From contig JAXGGA010003035.1 of NCBI GenBank assembly GCA_038373865.1, positions 45,989 to 109,988 on the forward strand: a stretch of DNA of 64,000 bases, in the 5' to 3' direction. A program made the translations under genes and the position numbers. This DNA comes from Uloborus plumipes. Its lineage: Eukaryota; Arthropoda; Arachnida; Araneae; Uloboridae. Below are positions 1 through 11,810 of the stretch, piece after piece (position 1 is the first letter of the stretch; the number at the start of each line of letters is the position of its first letter). Below the pieces are notes generated by a model. The model was not told the DNA's origin. It searched no databases and saw only the letters and a program-made list of their open reading frames with translations.

Positions 1-150
1 CGATTCTCGCTCGGTTGAAAAAAAAAGATTTTGTGAAATCGGGTTTTTTTCTGAATTTCGAAGTACTTATTTATATAAACTTGAAAGATAAAACGTAAAC
101 TACTGTAAAGTCGGGTTACTTGGACCCTAAGGGGTTACTTGAGCCCATTA
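1..150. other. AT-rich flank with no gene
   Basis: Low-complexity AT-rich sequence with A runs. Its wording (aaatcggg followed by a T run) loosely resembles the degenerate array near 1-1.8 kb, so it may be a stray unit. No coding signal is seen. Confidence 0.4.
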
Positions 151-283
151 CAGTAAAATGATAAAATCTAGGTTTGGTACTTATTAGTTGAAGACTTGCA
201 CGTAGTTCCTCGTTTCTTCTCTAGGTAGAAGCACTCTGCAGTCTCTAATGCTAGTACCAAACCCAGATTTTATCATTTTACTG
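151..283. mobile_element. Small MITE with 30-bp terminal inverted repeats
   Basis: Positions 151-180 and 254-283 are inverted repeats that match at 29 of 30 bases, starting CAGTAAAATGATAAAATCT. The element is 133 bp and has no coding capacity. TTA lies on both outer sides and may be a 3-bp target duplication. It abuts the foldback that begins just downstream. The superfamily is not assigned. Confidence 0.8.
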
Positions 284-284
284 T

Positions 285-985
285 TATTAGAATGTTTGGA
301 AACTATAGGGTGTCCACTCCTATCGTGACCCAATAGCTAATTTTTAAACCGTTAGAGATAAGCATACAGTTCATTTTGGAAAAAATCTGTAAATTACGAA
401 AGGAATTTGGGCTATGAAATGTTTTTAAAAAAAAAAAAAAAATCAAATTTTGAAAGAATTACGAAATTTTAATTTTTCTACAGCTCCCCAGTCGTATCAG
501 TTATATTTAGTAAAACATTTTTGACACTGTAACGTTTAAAACTAAAACAATCACTCTTCTACGACAAAAAATGACCGAGTTATGACGTTTTGAAAAATAA
601 AGATTTTGATGGATTTCATGACGTCATCGAGAGATCGCTTAAGGGACCGTATGCGAAATCCTTCAAAATCTTGATTTTTTAAAACGTCATAACTCGGTCA
701 ATTTTTGTCGTAGAAGAGTGATTTTTTTTAGTTTTAAACGTTACAGTGTCAAAAATGTTTTACTAAATATGATTGATACGACTGGGAAGCTGAATAAAAA
801 TTAAAATTTCGTAACTCTTTCAAAATTTGATTTTTTTTGAAAAACATTTCGTAGCACAAATTCCTTTCGTAATTTAGAGATTTTTTTCCAAAATGAAGTA
901 TATGCTTATCTCTAACGGTTTAGAAATTAGCTATTGGGTCACGATAGGAGTGGACACCCTATAGTTTCCAAACATTCTAATAATT
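285..985. mobile_element. Foldback (long-palindrome) element, copy 1
   Basis: The sequence is a near-complete palindrome centred near 634, with arms of about 300-340 bp. The arms start AGGGTGTCCACTCC at 307 and end GGAGTGGACACCCT at 960, and the symmetry extends about 22 bases further out on both sides. The centre carries CATGACGTCATCGAGAGATC. There is no ORF. GGGTGTCC-type ends next to TA are common in non-autonomous Tc1/mariner elements, so that is the inferred affiliation. A second copy lies at 12519-13169. Confidence 0.85.
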
Positions 986-993
986 TCAGCTCT

Positions 994-1812
994 AAAATGT
1001 ATGAATCTAAAGACCAAAACTTTCTCTAAATACAAAATTTCATCTAAATCGTAAAAACCGTTTCCGAGTTAAGAATTACGTATGAAAAACCGGGCTTTCT
1101 GCAAAAAATTAAGCTTCTGCGAAAAAAAAATGGTGATGTAGAGGAACTTAAAACCGAAACTTTATCTAAACATGAAATTTTATCGAAAATTATAAGAGCC
1201 GATTACGAGATTCAACTCATACAAAAAAAAAAAAAAAATGTTTTGCATAAAATTGCGATTTTACAAAAAAAAAAAAAAACATAAATGCCGATGAATATGA
1301 ACCTTAAGACCAAAACTTTATCTAAATACAAAGCTGCAATTAAATCGTTGAGCCGTTTCCCAGATAAGAATCACACTAAATTAAAAACAAGTTTTTGTGA
1401 AAAATCGCGTTTTAATATGTAAAAAAAAAGAGCCGATGTAGATGAACTTAAAAACCGAAACTTTATCAGAATACAAAATTTTACCTGCATCGTTAAAGTT
1501 ATCTCTGAGATACAAATTATACTAAGAACTTGTTTTATTTACTTATTTTTTTGCGTAAAATCGCGTTTTTACAGAAAAAAAAACACCAATGCCGATGTAG
1601 ATGCACCTAATGCCCAAAACTTTATCAAAATAAAAAATTGCACTTAAATCGTAAAAGCCGTTTCCGAGATAAGAATTACGTTTAAAAAGCTTGGTTTTTT
1701 TGTGAAAAATTGCGTTTTTTACAGAAAAAACTGGTGTAGATGATCTTAAAAACCCAAAATATTTATCTTTATACGTAATTTGATCAAAATCGTTTCTAAG
1801 ATACGAAATATA
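994..1812. repeat. Degenerate tandem array, period about 150 bp
   Basis: About six diverged units repeat the same order of phrases: GCCGATGTAGATGAACTTAA, then an AACTTTATCTAAATAC-like phrase, then AAATCGTAAAAGCCGTTTCC, then AGATAAGAATTACG, then a T-rich part with AAAATCGCGTTTT and an A run. Units begin near 994, 1131, 1290, 1431, 1591 and 1731. The many stops and indels show it is not coding. Confidence 0.7.
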
Positions 1813-2640
1813 AATAAATAAATAAATATACAAGAATTGCTCGTTATGTAAGATTTTCTTAGATTTTTTAATATCATACTAATCTATATTTTTCTTCTGA
1901 TGTTGCTACATTGAAAGCAACATAAAATTTCAAACTAGCACTTTAAAAAAACGGTCTGAAGCTTTCTTTTCACTTTTAACGCAAAAGAAAAATACATAGA
2001 GAGAGATAAGCAAGCATTTTATAAAACCATGCATTAAAAAAATCTCCGGAAACAAAAACCAAATGCCTCTAAGGATAAAATCTTTCTGGATAAAGACTGA
2101 TAACAAGATTTTGTCAATATATACCAAAAAGCAAAAGATGAAGAGAGAAGTTCACAGAACAGAAAAGTGTTGTGTTTAGATAGATAAGGAAGATTTCCGA
2201 TAGATAAAAGTAGCACAGGGAAAAAAGACCGTGGAGCGTATCAGGTGCTGGTATAGATTCCTATAAGAACTCATAACGTCTGGGACAATAAAACATATGG
2301 GGTTCACTTTCATAAAAATAGAAGAAAAGCAAATGTTTTTTTATCGAGAGCTCTAGTAAGAGTTCAGTGGTCAAAAAATTCTCATTAACTAATTTGAGTT
2401 AAAATTTTAATCGTTGCATGTTTTTATATTAATTTTGATAAACACACAAAAAGGGTGAACAATTGTAATATTTTTCTCTGGCGTAAGTTGACAGTAAAAG
2501 TGTTGAAAGCAATTTTTATAACATTTATGAATTCGCTCAAGAACTTTCCGTCCTTAATAAAATTTATTTTTTAACAAAATCTGCATAGTTATTTGTTTCT
2601 CTACCTATCAATAGTAATATTATAACACCATTTCGATCCT
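1813..2640. other. AT-rich stretch with nothing recognisable
   Basis: I see no gene, clear inverted repeat or conserved motif here. Short open frames of 60-65 codons are what AT-rich non-coding DNA gives by chance. Confidence 0.5.
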
Positions 2641-3110
2641 AATGAATAGCAGATGTGCCAATCCCCCTCCCCATATCAATGGCGCAAATCCCCCTCCCCC
2701 CATTCTTGACAACCCTCTTGTGTTTTTTATTTTTATTTTAATCCCTCTTTTCTATTTCATTTATGTTTTAAATATTAATTATTTATTTTTTTTAAATTAT
2801 ACCTATTATTATTTTTATACATAATATTAATGTTTTAAAAGTTCGAATTATGCGCGAAATAGAATCGTTTTTTTTTCCTTCCAGGCATTCCAAGCACAAA
2901 CACACGCACATAAAAAATAAATAAATAAATAAATGATAATAAAGAAATAAAGGAAATAATTTAAATTAAAAAAAATTGATGAATAATTTTTACTAAGAAA
3001 ATAAATTAATAAATTATTAATTTAATTTGTTTCAAAAATCCCCCCCCCAAAAATGATGTCTCAACTTGCGCCATAATCCGCCCCCTCCCCCGTGGGCACT
3101 CCTGATGAAT
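2641..3110. repeat. Region bounded by two C-rich blocks
   Basis: Two C-rich blocks, at 2655-2702 and 3041-3095, share the wording GCGC(C)A..ATCCCCCTCCCC on the same strand and flank an AT-rich core of about 340 bp. They look like diverged copies of one repeat. A related reverse-strand phrase occurs near 5200 (GGGGGGAGGGGGACAGCGCAC). The class is unknown. Confidence 0.35.
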
Positions 3111-3961
3111 AGTACTGAAATTAATAATTTTGATAAAATTATCTAAACAATCTTAGTAAGTTTTACTTTTTTCAACTATATTTTGAACTGTTTCAGAAAA
3201 GAAAGAACATAGGAACATAAATAGGTTGAATAAATGATGATCTATTCCATACTATTGTAACATTTTCCTAAGATCAGTGATGTCAGATCTTGGTCCCTAT
3301 GCGGACAGCGAAGCAGCCTTGTGTGGCCTGTTTCTTTTAGTCAATGTTATATATTGAAAATAACAATTGGTCACAATATTACAAATTTTAAGTCTAATAT
3401 TCAGAACTAAGTTGTGGAAAAACAGTTGTAAGTAATATACAAAGCATGTAGTAATAATATCAGCAATTCTTGATTTGTATTTATTTTCCTTTTATTTATT
3501 TATTTTTTTTAGAAAAGTTTCAGAATCAGTTTACTACGAGGAGCGTCTCTAGATTTAAAAAAAAAATGAGTGCCACTACTTTATTATAGTTAAGCTCGCC
3601 AGATTTCAGTTTAGTTAAATACATTTTGTATACTATTCAAAACAAGCATTGTAAGAATTTTAAGTAAAATTAATCATGTTTATGAATTAATATAATAGTC
3701 ATTAATGCCCCATAAACTCATCCATTAAATTACACTTTGTAGTGACTTGAGTGTACTGAAACTTTTTAAACTCAGAGGATTCTAGGATAATAATATCTTA
3801 CAGTTCCAATACCTTAATTTTACTAGCAGTAGCATTTAATAATAAGTTTCTTAATATTTCTAGTTAACTTTCTATAGACAACCCAAATACGAGTGTTTTT
3901 TTTTCCTTGGCGAGCGACAATCCAAAAGGTTCGTAGAAGCCGGTTGCGTCAAAATTTAACA

Positions 3962-4140
3962 CAGTATAGTCGAGCTAGCTTATTAGAATATCGATTAACA
4001 GAATATCCCGCTGAAAATAATAAATTTTCAATGTACCAAACCGTTGTAATGAATTATTTTTATCCCGGATAATGGAATATCCCGCTTATTAGAATAATTT
4101 TTCTTGGCAAAGTGGCTATTCCATTAAACGGGCTTAACTG
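3962..4140. mobile_element. Pogo/Tigger-type MITE
   Basis: The right end reads inward as CAGTTAAGCCCGTTTAATGGAATA. The left end, CAGTATAGTCGAGCTAGC followed by TTATTAGAATATC, is a diverged inverted version. Internal repeats of GAATATCCCGCT lie on the same strand. CAGT ends are typical of pogo-like elements, but the TA target duplication is imperfect on the left. Non-coding. Confidence 0.55.
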
Positions 4141-4142
4141 TA

Positions 4143-5983
4143 TTTATAACAAACAGTAGAAGACAGGAAATTATGAAACGTCAATATAAGTCCACATCTA
4201 TTATTTTTTGCGAAAATAAAAAGAATAATTTGGGTTTATGATTTTATTATTATTATTATTATTTATTTTTTTTCTCAAGTATAAACTCATACAGCAGAAA
4301 AAAAAAAAAAAAAACATTTTTCTTTTAACACTTGCTGTTTTTCTTCTTTTGACGAACAATGGTGTCAAAACTTATTTTTGTAAATCACCCATAATCAATT
4401 GAGCTTCCCATGGACTGTGTTTAAGTATAACTAGGGCATGTCGTAAATTAAGCTAGGACAAGATTACAACTTCATCGGGTGAAGCCATCTATTATTGCAG
4501 GAAAGCCGAAAGTTTTCGTGCATACATCAAAGACAAATTATAAGGTTTCAAACTTAATCACCAACGGTTTAAGAGCAAATGAATGTTTCGTGATATTGCA
4601 GCTCCTAATCTTTTGGGGACGAAAAAGAAGTATCAAGATGCATTTCCTAGTTATTTTCATAAAATATTTGTTATGTACTAACTCATAGTGCCGTAAATAC
4701 ATACTATTATGAATAATTTAAATGTGGTGTACGTTGTTTGCAAACTGTGTCATACATTTTTAAACTGTGATTTTATGTATCAATCTTTTGCGAAGAAGTG
4801 TTACTATTAACTATAAATATAGTTGATGAAAACGACATAGGTCACAAATAAAGTTAGACGGAAGATCGATCGATTAGACACTGGGCTTGGACCCGAATTG
4901 TCCCGGGTTAACTAAAGGACAATTCAAAAATCTTCATTCTATATTTATGGCGACTGACGCACTTTCATTCTGTCAAACTCATAAAATCATATAGACATCT
5001 AAGATCCCAATTGAAATAATTACCTCTGAAGTACTCGATTTGAGGTATGGCCTCAGATCAGTTTATTTTTAGAAATTACCAAAAGTGGGAAAATATAATT
5101 TATCTCAATTTACCCAATGTGCGGAGGAGCGCAAGAGACACACGATTCCTTAAAAATAGCATCGCGAGCTACACGGGAAAAATATTTTTCATATATTAAT
5201 TGAAGGGGGGAGGGGGACAGCGCACTTACATATCTTGCTGGGAGTGCACATAAATCTATGTACGCTACTAGAATACTGGAATACATAGTTAATATTTTGA
5301 TTTCACACATTGTGGGGAATTATCTTAAATTCCTTTGTAGTTTTTCAAAAAAAAAAAATAAAGAAAGACAGTGAATAAAAGAACAACAATCATTTTGTTA
5401 CGATTTTAAGTTTTTCCAAATTCAAAAAAATAAGGAAAATCATCATGAAATAGTTTGAAAAGTAGTCATCAGTGCTAAGTAATCCCCTTCAGTAGAAGGA
5501 CATACTCTTTAAACAAGCAAAACAAACAGTAAAAAAATGTATCACTCTCAGAACCTACTTTTAAATAAAAAAAAAATCTCTCTGCTGCTAATTGCTGCAT
5601 TTTTATCATCCGATGCAACATTTGATGTCGCAACGCTGCGTGAAGACTTGTGACTACAAATACCTGAACGCCGATGGATATTTCTATCTAATTACGGACT
5701 GGGCGGACTTTTTCTTTCCCGCAGACTTTTACTCAAACTTCCGCTCTAACCCAATTAATAGCCGTATTAGTCGGAAGCGAATCAGCAACTGGTCGTCGGA
5801 TTTTTTTTTTTTTTTGCTTTTTGTGGAAAATTTGATTATGCGTGGAAGCAGAATTTCTTCTTAAATGATTTTATGCTAACATGTTATTGAAGTAAACTAC
5901 TACTCTCTGACTTCATTAAAATTCGAATATCAACTTGAACTAAAATATTTTTACGACTGATATATTCTACACATTGCTAATTG
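4143..5983. other. AT-rich intergenic DNA with one moderately GC patch
   Basis: Mostly unique AT-rich sequence. Positions 5600-5800 are clearly less AT-rich and carry a 90-codon plus-strand frame from 5592 that I do not recognise; it ends in a homopolymer-derived Phe run and has no splice context I trust. Positions 5105-5310 hold a G-rich phrase related to the C-rich blocks near 2.7-3.1 kb. Confidence 0.4.
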
Positions 5984-6383
5984 CACGGTAAAAAATAGAT
6001 GTTGTTTTCAGAGTATAATACAACGAATTTTGTAGTAACAAACTCGCTAACTTTACAGTAATAAACTAAAATGGCCAATTTTAAAGTAATATACTGCAAA
6101 AATGCCAACTTTACAGTAATAAACTGTAAAATTGACAATTTTACAGTAATATACTGCAAAATGCCAACTTTACAGTAATAAACTGTAAAATGGCTAATTT
6201 TACAGCAATATACTGCAAAAATTCCAACTTTACAGTAGTAAACTGTAAAATTGCCAATTTTACAGTAATGTTCTGCAAAAATGCTAATTTTACAGTTTAT
6301 TACCGATCATTTTACAGTTTTAAACTGGAACCTCTGCTGCCAGTATTATACTATAAAAACAAATCTTTATTTTTAGTAGAGTG
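5984..6383. mobile_element. ACTGTAAAA-family MITE, copy 1
   Basis: It begins CACGGTAAAAAATAGATGTTG and ends with a decayed inverted version near 6383. The interior is expanded to roughly four ~59-bp repeats between 6055 and 6295, built from the phrases TTTACAGTAATAAACTGTAAA and TAATATACTGCAAAAATGCC. The apparent 64-codon ORF at 6190 is only this repeat. Seven other copies are in the window. Confidence 0.85.
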
Positions 6384-6859
6384 ATCATCATAACTCTGAG
6401 TAAAATTTAAAATACATATTTGAAATGAAACTTGAAATGGGGTGTAAAACAACGTACATTTAAGAATATGGGTGAATATAGAGATATAAATGACTGTGTA
6501 TTGGAGAAAAAATGGGATTAAGATAAATGTAAAGTATATGATTACAAGTTAAAGTAAAAGTTGGAGTAAGTATGGATTATAAGACAAATGCAAATTCTTG
6601 CACATCTGAAAAATCTGGAGTTCAGATAGATGTACAGCTCTGCATATTGTTGAAAATGTAAGAATAAATAGAAAGTAAAAGTTTCGTGACTCATAACCAA
6701 ATGTTTTGATTCTTTTAAAAAACATTTTTATGACATTTTCTTTTGTTTCTCTTTTTGGTTTTGGAAAGTTTGTAAAACAAGTAAAATTATTGAATTAATA
6801 TTTTTGACGCGCTAAAAATCATTAAAGGTGCAAAAGAATGACAGATTATGTGAATTCAA

Positions 6860-7520
6860 CTCACTTGACCGATGGAACGCTTTTTTGAGATACGTTGGAA
6901 AAGACACCGCATTGGAAAAGATGCCGTATCTCGTGTTTACCGGACGAACATCAACAAAAACAACTAGATATTCAGTTAGAATAAGAAAGCATGTGCATTC
7001 AGAGTATACATATATTGATTTTGGTTTAAGGGGTGTTTTTATAGTATTTTGTTACTTTTAGCGCTCTAAAGAGTACCCGAAATAGTGCTAAATGACTTTG
7101 GCTAAGAAAACGGATTTTCGATTGGAGAAGATGTCCTAGCTTTCAGATACGCCGTAGGGAAAACAATGATCCTATTTGAAATATAAACCTAGAAACCTTA
7201 ACCAAAACGGCTGAAAAAATGTAATTCAATAAAATACATTATATGCAGCAGTTGGAGCAAAAACATCACATCTTAATCCAACTCAAATTTGTGTTGTAGC
7301 ATCTTCCACAAAGGTATGGGGAAGATGCTGAACTGGAAGGGCTTTGTATTCATTAATTTTTGGTGGTAAAAAAAATTGCTTTTCAAAGCAAAACCAAAAT
7401 TTCTTACCAATCACAAAATTCCCTATTTAGTGGATGAATTAGATTTTGAAATACAAAAACAAGGCCCATTTAATGTAAAATAAAGTGAAGAACTGCGGCA
7501 TCTTCCCCCAGTCTGCCATA
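6860..7520 (+). mobile_element. Old TIR element, inverted relative of 30600-31250
   Basis: It shares ordered phrases with the reverse complement of 30600-31250: a GGTTTAAGGGGTGTTT-like stretch, 'tagtgctaaatg', 'catcttccacaaagg' and a 'gcggcatcttccccc' end. Both copies are heavily diverged and non-coding. The left boundary is uncertain because the end has decayed. Confidence 0.5.
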
Positions 7521-7841
7521 TATATATTTTTTTGTTTCCTTTCAGTTTACTCTTGCTGCCACAATGTCCAAAAAAAAAAAAAGAAAAACTTAACTTCAAA
7601 AGCCTAAGTGTAATTTGTTTTTATTATCTTTTTTATTTCTTTCTGATATTTCAAAAAGGTAATCGGATCAGTGAATGAATCTGTAATAATCGAATCAACT
7701 CCGAATCGTACTATTTTACAGCCGCCACTTTATGACCGTAAAAGGAGATAAAACTTCACAATCAAAGGTTTCAAGAGGTTTGACAGCTCAACCAATGTAC
7801 AAAATAAATGTACATAAAAAGCTGAAATTTTCAGCAATGTA

Positions 7842-9974
7842 GGGGAAGACCGCCTATATTGGACCACTGCTTAAATTGGACCTCGGGCTTAAAATCTAAT
7901 ACAGAGATCTGTGCTACACTTTAACAGTAGAAACATAAAGTTTTAGGAATAAAATCAATGTGTATGAAGTTTCACCAGTCTTCGAACTGTTTAGCTTGAG
8001 TTACGGCTTGATTTGTGTTGAAAACGTGTGAAATCTTATTTTTCGGACTTGTTTCTAGAAAGATAACTCAAAAACGTGTGAATTGCGGTAAAATGCTGTG
8101 ACAGTATTATAATTTGTGTTTAATAAGGATTACATCGATGTATTTACATGCGCGATTGTGATAGTTTTTGACAGAGCAATGAGCTGAAGAATAAAAAATG
8201 GCGTGTTTTCCTTTATTGGACCGAAAAAAATTTCCTATATTGGACCGGTGGTCCAATTTAAGAATATGATTTTAAACAAGACTTTTAATTAATCGTAACA
8301 CAAAATAAGTGACTCGTTTCATTTAATAGCGTAGTTAACATTATTTTAAGCATACTTTAACACCGATTCACGATATTCATTTAAACTTTTTTAAGCAGAT
8401 TTTTATCAAGCAGAAGCTGCAACTTCTTAAAATGTATGTTTTTTCTTTCTCTTCATCCATTAAGCTGCAGTTTCAAGTTGTTAAACATAGCAATTAACTT
8501 AAATAACATTTACGCTGGTTTACCGAGAGAAAAATATGAAATTCTTCCATATTTTGGAAACAATTTATATGCTACTAAAATGTTCAATGTAGATGAAGCC
8601 GGTCTTTTCACTGTCCAAAAGTCCCAAAATATATTGACGTATAGAGGTTAACATCAGGTTGCATCAGTAATGAGTGGTGAATGTGGTAGAAACACACTGG
8701 TTATTTGCTGCATGAGTGCAACAGAATTGCAAGCTCCCCATGCTTATTTTTAAAAGATTACGTTCTATGTATGAACTTATCGTAAAAGCTTCCCTTCCCT
8801 GGTGAGCAATATGCTTGTTCAAAAAAAATGTTGGATCACAAACGATAATTCACACAATTGATACAACCTTTCATCAAAACTGTTAAGTCAAGCAATATAA
8901 AAAGCATGTCCTTCTATTAATGGATAGGCACAGCACGTACACAAGGAACATTGATTCAATAAACTTGGCTAACGAGAACGATATAATAAGAATTTCTCTT
9001 TAAGCACATTATACACGTAGATGTGGTCTTTATTCAGTCTGTCGACATATTTTAATCGAGCATGTGATACACGATGCGAGAACATCTAATGAAATCCATT
9101 ATATAATATCGCATAAGAGAACTGCTTGGTAACTCTTATGGGCAAACCGCAATTAAGGCCATGGCAAATGCTCTGAGTTGATTCTAAAGAACAGGAGTTT
9201 GGCCTGTTAATTGACATGTGTTTAATGACATTGACTTGGCTGCAGCAGAATTAGAGGCAAAGTAGTACAGATAAAACTACTCAAAGTGATCAGGTTTCAT
9301 GTTCGGTACACCATGTACAAGAGCTAGCTACGACTTAAATTAGTACAAGTTCAGACAAATCGGCAGATAGTTCTCATCAAAACATGATTTCCAACTCTAA
9401 CTATGATTTTGTGAAGCCGGCTCACATATCACCTTTGCCTAAAAAAATAGAATGAACAAAAAGGAAGGCTGTCTCAGCAATCATTCTAACGCCGTATAAA
9501 AGAGGCATAGAGCAGAAAAAATTACACAAGAAGGAGCAAGAAACTGCACAAAACAATTGTTATTGCAATACTTGTCATAGAGATTAAGTACAAAACTTGA
9601 TTAAGTGTATGAAATGCCATCAGCGAGTTTAGCAACACTGCCTAAGTGAGGTCGAAGCAAAAGAAATGCTATTGCAAATCCTGGAAAAAAGCTGTACAGT
9701 TCAAATATAAATTATTCTATGATTTCCTGGTACGGTCCAATTTAGGAAGCGCATGGTTCAATTTAGGCGCATATATTCCTAAATTGGACTTTTGGAACTT
9801 TTTATAAGATAATTTTTTAAAAAATAATTTTCGTATTTATAGAAAATATAAGCTCCTAGAGCGGTTCCTGATTAAATTTAGCTTACGATGCCCTATTTTG
9901 CATTTCTGTTTTGCTTCACATTGAGCGACACAGGCCTCCTGTTCTTAGGGGGTCCAATATAGGCGGTCTTCCCC
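7842..9974 (+). mobile_element. Tigger/pogo-like DNA transposon with perfect 24-bp TIRs
   Basis: Positions 7842-7865 (GGGGAAGACCGCCTATATTG and four more bases) and 9951-9974 are perfect inverted repeats. They are flanked by TA at 7840-7841 and 9975-9976, the target used by Tc1/mariner/pogo elements. Subterminal copies of CCTATATTGGACC/GGTCCAATTTAGG occur near 8217-8268 and 9725-9790 and look like transposase-binding repeats. The element is 2133 bp and encloses a decayed DDE transposase. Preserved TIRs around a dead gene suggest fairly recent or trans-mobilised movement. Confidence 0.9.
8436..9715 (+). pseudogene. Tigger/jerky-type DDE transposase, decayed
   Basis: The frame from 8436 contains KMFNVDEAGLFTVQKSQNIL. 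This matches the first catalytic Asp block (NVDETG..TVQ) of pogo/Tigger DDE_1 transposases. A TAA at 8649 interrupts it where the family continues with KQV.. SGERG, and the same frame resumes as HQVASVMSGECG. Near 9190 another frame reads RTGVWPVN and FNDIDLAAAE, the usual post-catalytic segment. Near 9420 it reads KPAHISPLPKK, and the tail from about 9550 is Cys-rich (CNTCH..., IKCMKCHQ), as in the zinc-binding tail of Tigger/jerky proteins. Several frameshifts and stops separate these blocks, so no protein can be made. Confidence 0.85.
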
Positions 9975-9976
9975 TA

Positions 9977-11393
9977 TTTGCTTTAAATAAGGCAATGATC
10001 GCACATTTAACAACGCTATGATTTCTGCTTTTATATGCTGCATAGTGCCTCTCACGGAAAATTTCATTTTCAGCCCTGAATGCCTAAAGCTGTTTCAATA
10101 AGATATTATTTGCAGTCATAAATTAGTTTACGAGAGCTGCAGCATGCTCAAAAATTGATGCGTCATGAAAAATATCAGTATAAAATTATGTACTATAAAG
10201 ATGGATTCACGAAAAGTTTTATGATCCAACAATTCATGTTTTATAGTTTCATATTTCACTGACAGGTTAATGGCTGTCGACATTTATAGTGTAAAACTTG
10301 TCACGTCAAGGAATAACTCCGTTTGGATTCCTGAGAAAGGCAATCTTTGTGAAAAGGTTAACAACTCAAAACAATTGAAGGGGCAAGTGGATAAAGGAGA
10401 TATGTGACAATTTTCGAAACTGACTTTTTACCACGGATGGAGGTGATATGTCCATCAGTATCATGTCCCCTTAGTCACAGAAATGGTTGGTATCTAAGAA
10501 TATGGCTCCGTTTTACCAGTTGAGAAAAATTCATTAAAAATTATAACACACTATTTACTTCTGTAGGACAATGATGCACGTGGTCAGCTATTGATATACC
10601 GGAAGCTACTGGACTGGTTAAAATGGCTGTCATTTGTGTACTGTGCCATTCTTTTTCACAACATACTCAGGAAATAAGCTTATCTTGAAGTATATCAAAG
10701 GGAACAAATACCCGTGGAACTTTTAATCCCGCTCCCCCCTACTTAAAACGTCTAATGCTACGTTTTAGTACAACAGATAACGAAAACAGCAAAATGCAAA
10801 ATCAGTATTTATATTTAAATTATCTTCCCAACCAACCACGTAAATAAATGCAATGAGGTTCTTATTTGTGGTAATTCGAAGCTAAAGCAATTAACTAAAA
10901 CTAAATCATGTTTAAAAATTAAAAAAAAAAGCATTTAGTTTGATAGTTCAAACCATAACGATTAAATAAAATAAAACTAAGCAAAAATACTCAATTTGTA
11001 GCACTAATTATTTACATGGTTCAATAAAGACTTCGGTTCCTTTTTCGACCTTTTTTCCTTCTCTACCTTAGTAATGTTACTCTGAAACATCGAAATTAAG
11101 AAGTTACTAGAAGTTGTTAGTTGCAGGATAGTAGGACGAAAGTCCTAACGATTGGCGAAGGTTTCTATCTAATTAAGGAACTTCCGACTATGGTTTTCTT
11201 TTTAGACGATTTTACTTATTTCTCATTGACTTAATTAACAGAACACTAACTATGTGGAATTATACTATGAGTTGTTTAGTTTAAGATCACTTTTATTACT
11301 ACATGCTTTCAATATCGATTTAAGATTTTCATGCGATGTGTACTTATAGTTTCTTCAAAATGTCAATGACTAAGTGTTTGAAAATTATACCGT
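9977..11393. other. AT-rich intergenic DNA
   Basis: No gene or clear mobile element is seen. A short perfect hairpin, AGGACGAAAGTCCT, lies near 11132. It contains GGACGAAA but has no CTGATGA partner upstream, so it is not a ribozyme candidate. Confidence 0.45.
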
Positions 11394-11810
11394 ACTAGCT
11401 TATTACCCTCCGTTGCCCGGTATAGTATAATGTTTAACTGATTTCAAGCTAAAATGAAATAGGGGAGCCTTAAATTGAAAATTTATTATTAATCTTTGTT
11501 AATCTTAACCTTTGTTGGAAAATACTCATCTATAAATACGTTAAATTTTATCAATTTGTATGCTTAATGGCTTATCTATATTACTCTATTAATTCAAAAT
11601 TGTAAGAAAATGTCAATTTTGAGACAACACATTTTTAATTTTTAACTTTTTGGACTTTGAAATTTTCAAAACCTCGCCTGTGTGAATTTTAGTGCATCAA
11701 AGAACCTCTGTGCCAAGTTTGAGGAAAATCCGACGAAAACTGGATTTGTATAAGCAACAAACATACATACAAATATACATACATCCATTTATATATATAT
11801 ATATATATAG
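11394..11810 (+). mobile_element. ACTAGC-headed dispersed repeat (Helitron-like family), copy A
   Basis: The head ACTAGCTTATTACCCTCCG, then TTGCCCGG, resembles the heads at 22856, 24594 and 50705. Near the tail, GTGCCAAGTTTGAGGAAAATC is the sort of phrase that precedes the tail of these arthropod repeats, followed by ACAAACATACATACAAA and a (TA)n run at 11789-11809. Non-coding. Confidence 0.6.

Noticed and set aside
5984..6383. Regular ~59-bp repeats considered as a CRISPR array
   Set aside because: There are no unique spacers; the repeats are internal modules of a MITE in a eukaryotic genome.
11120..11150. GGACGAAAGTCC considered as ribozyme sequence
   Set aside because: No CTGATGA lies upstream; it is a simple hairpin.
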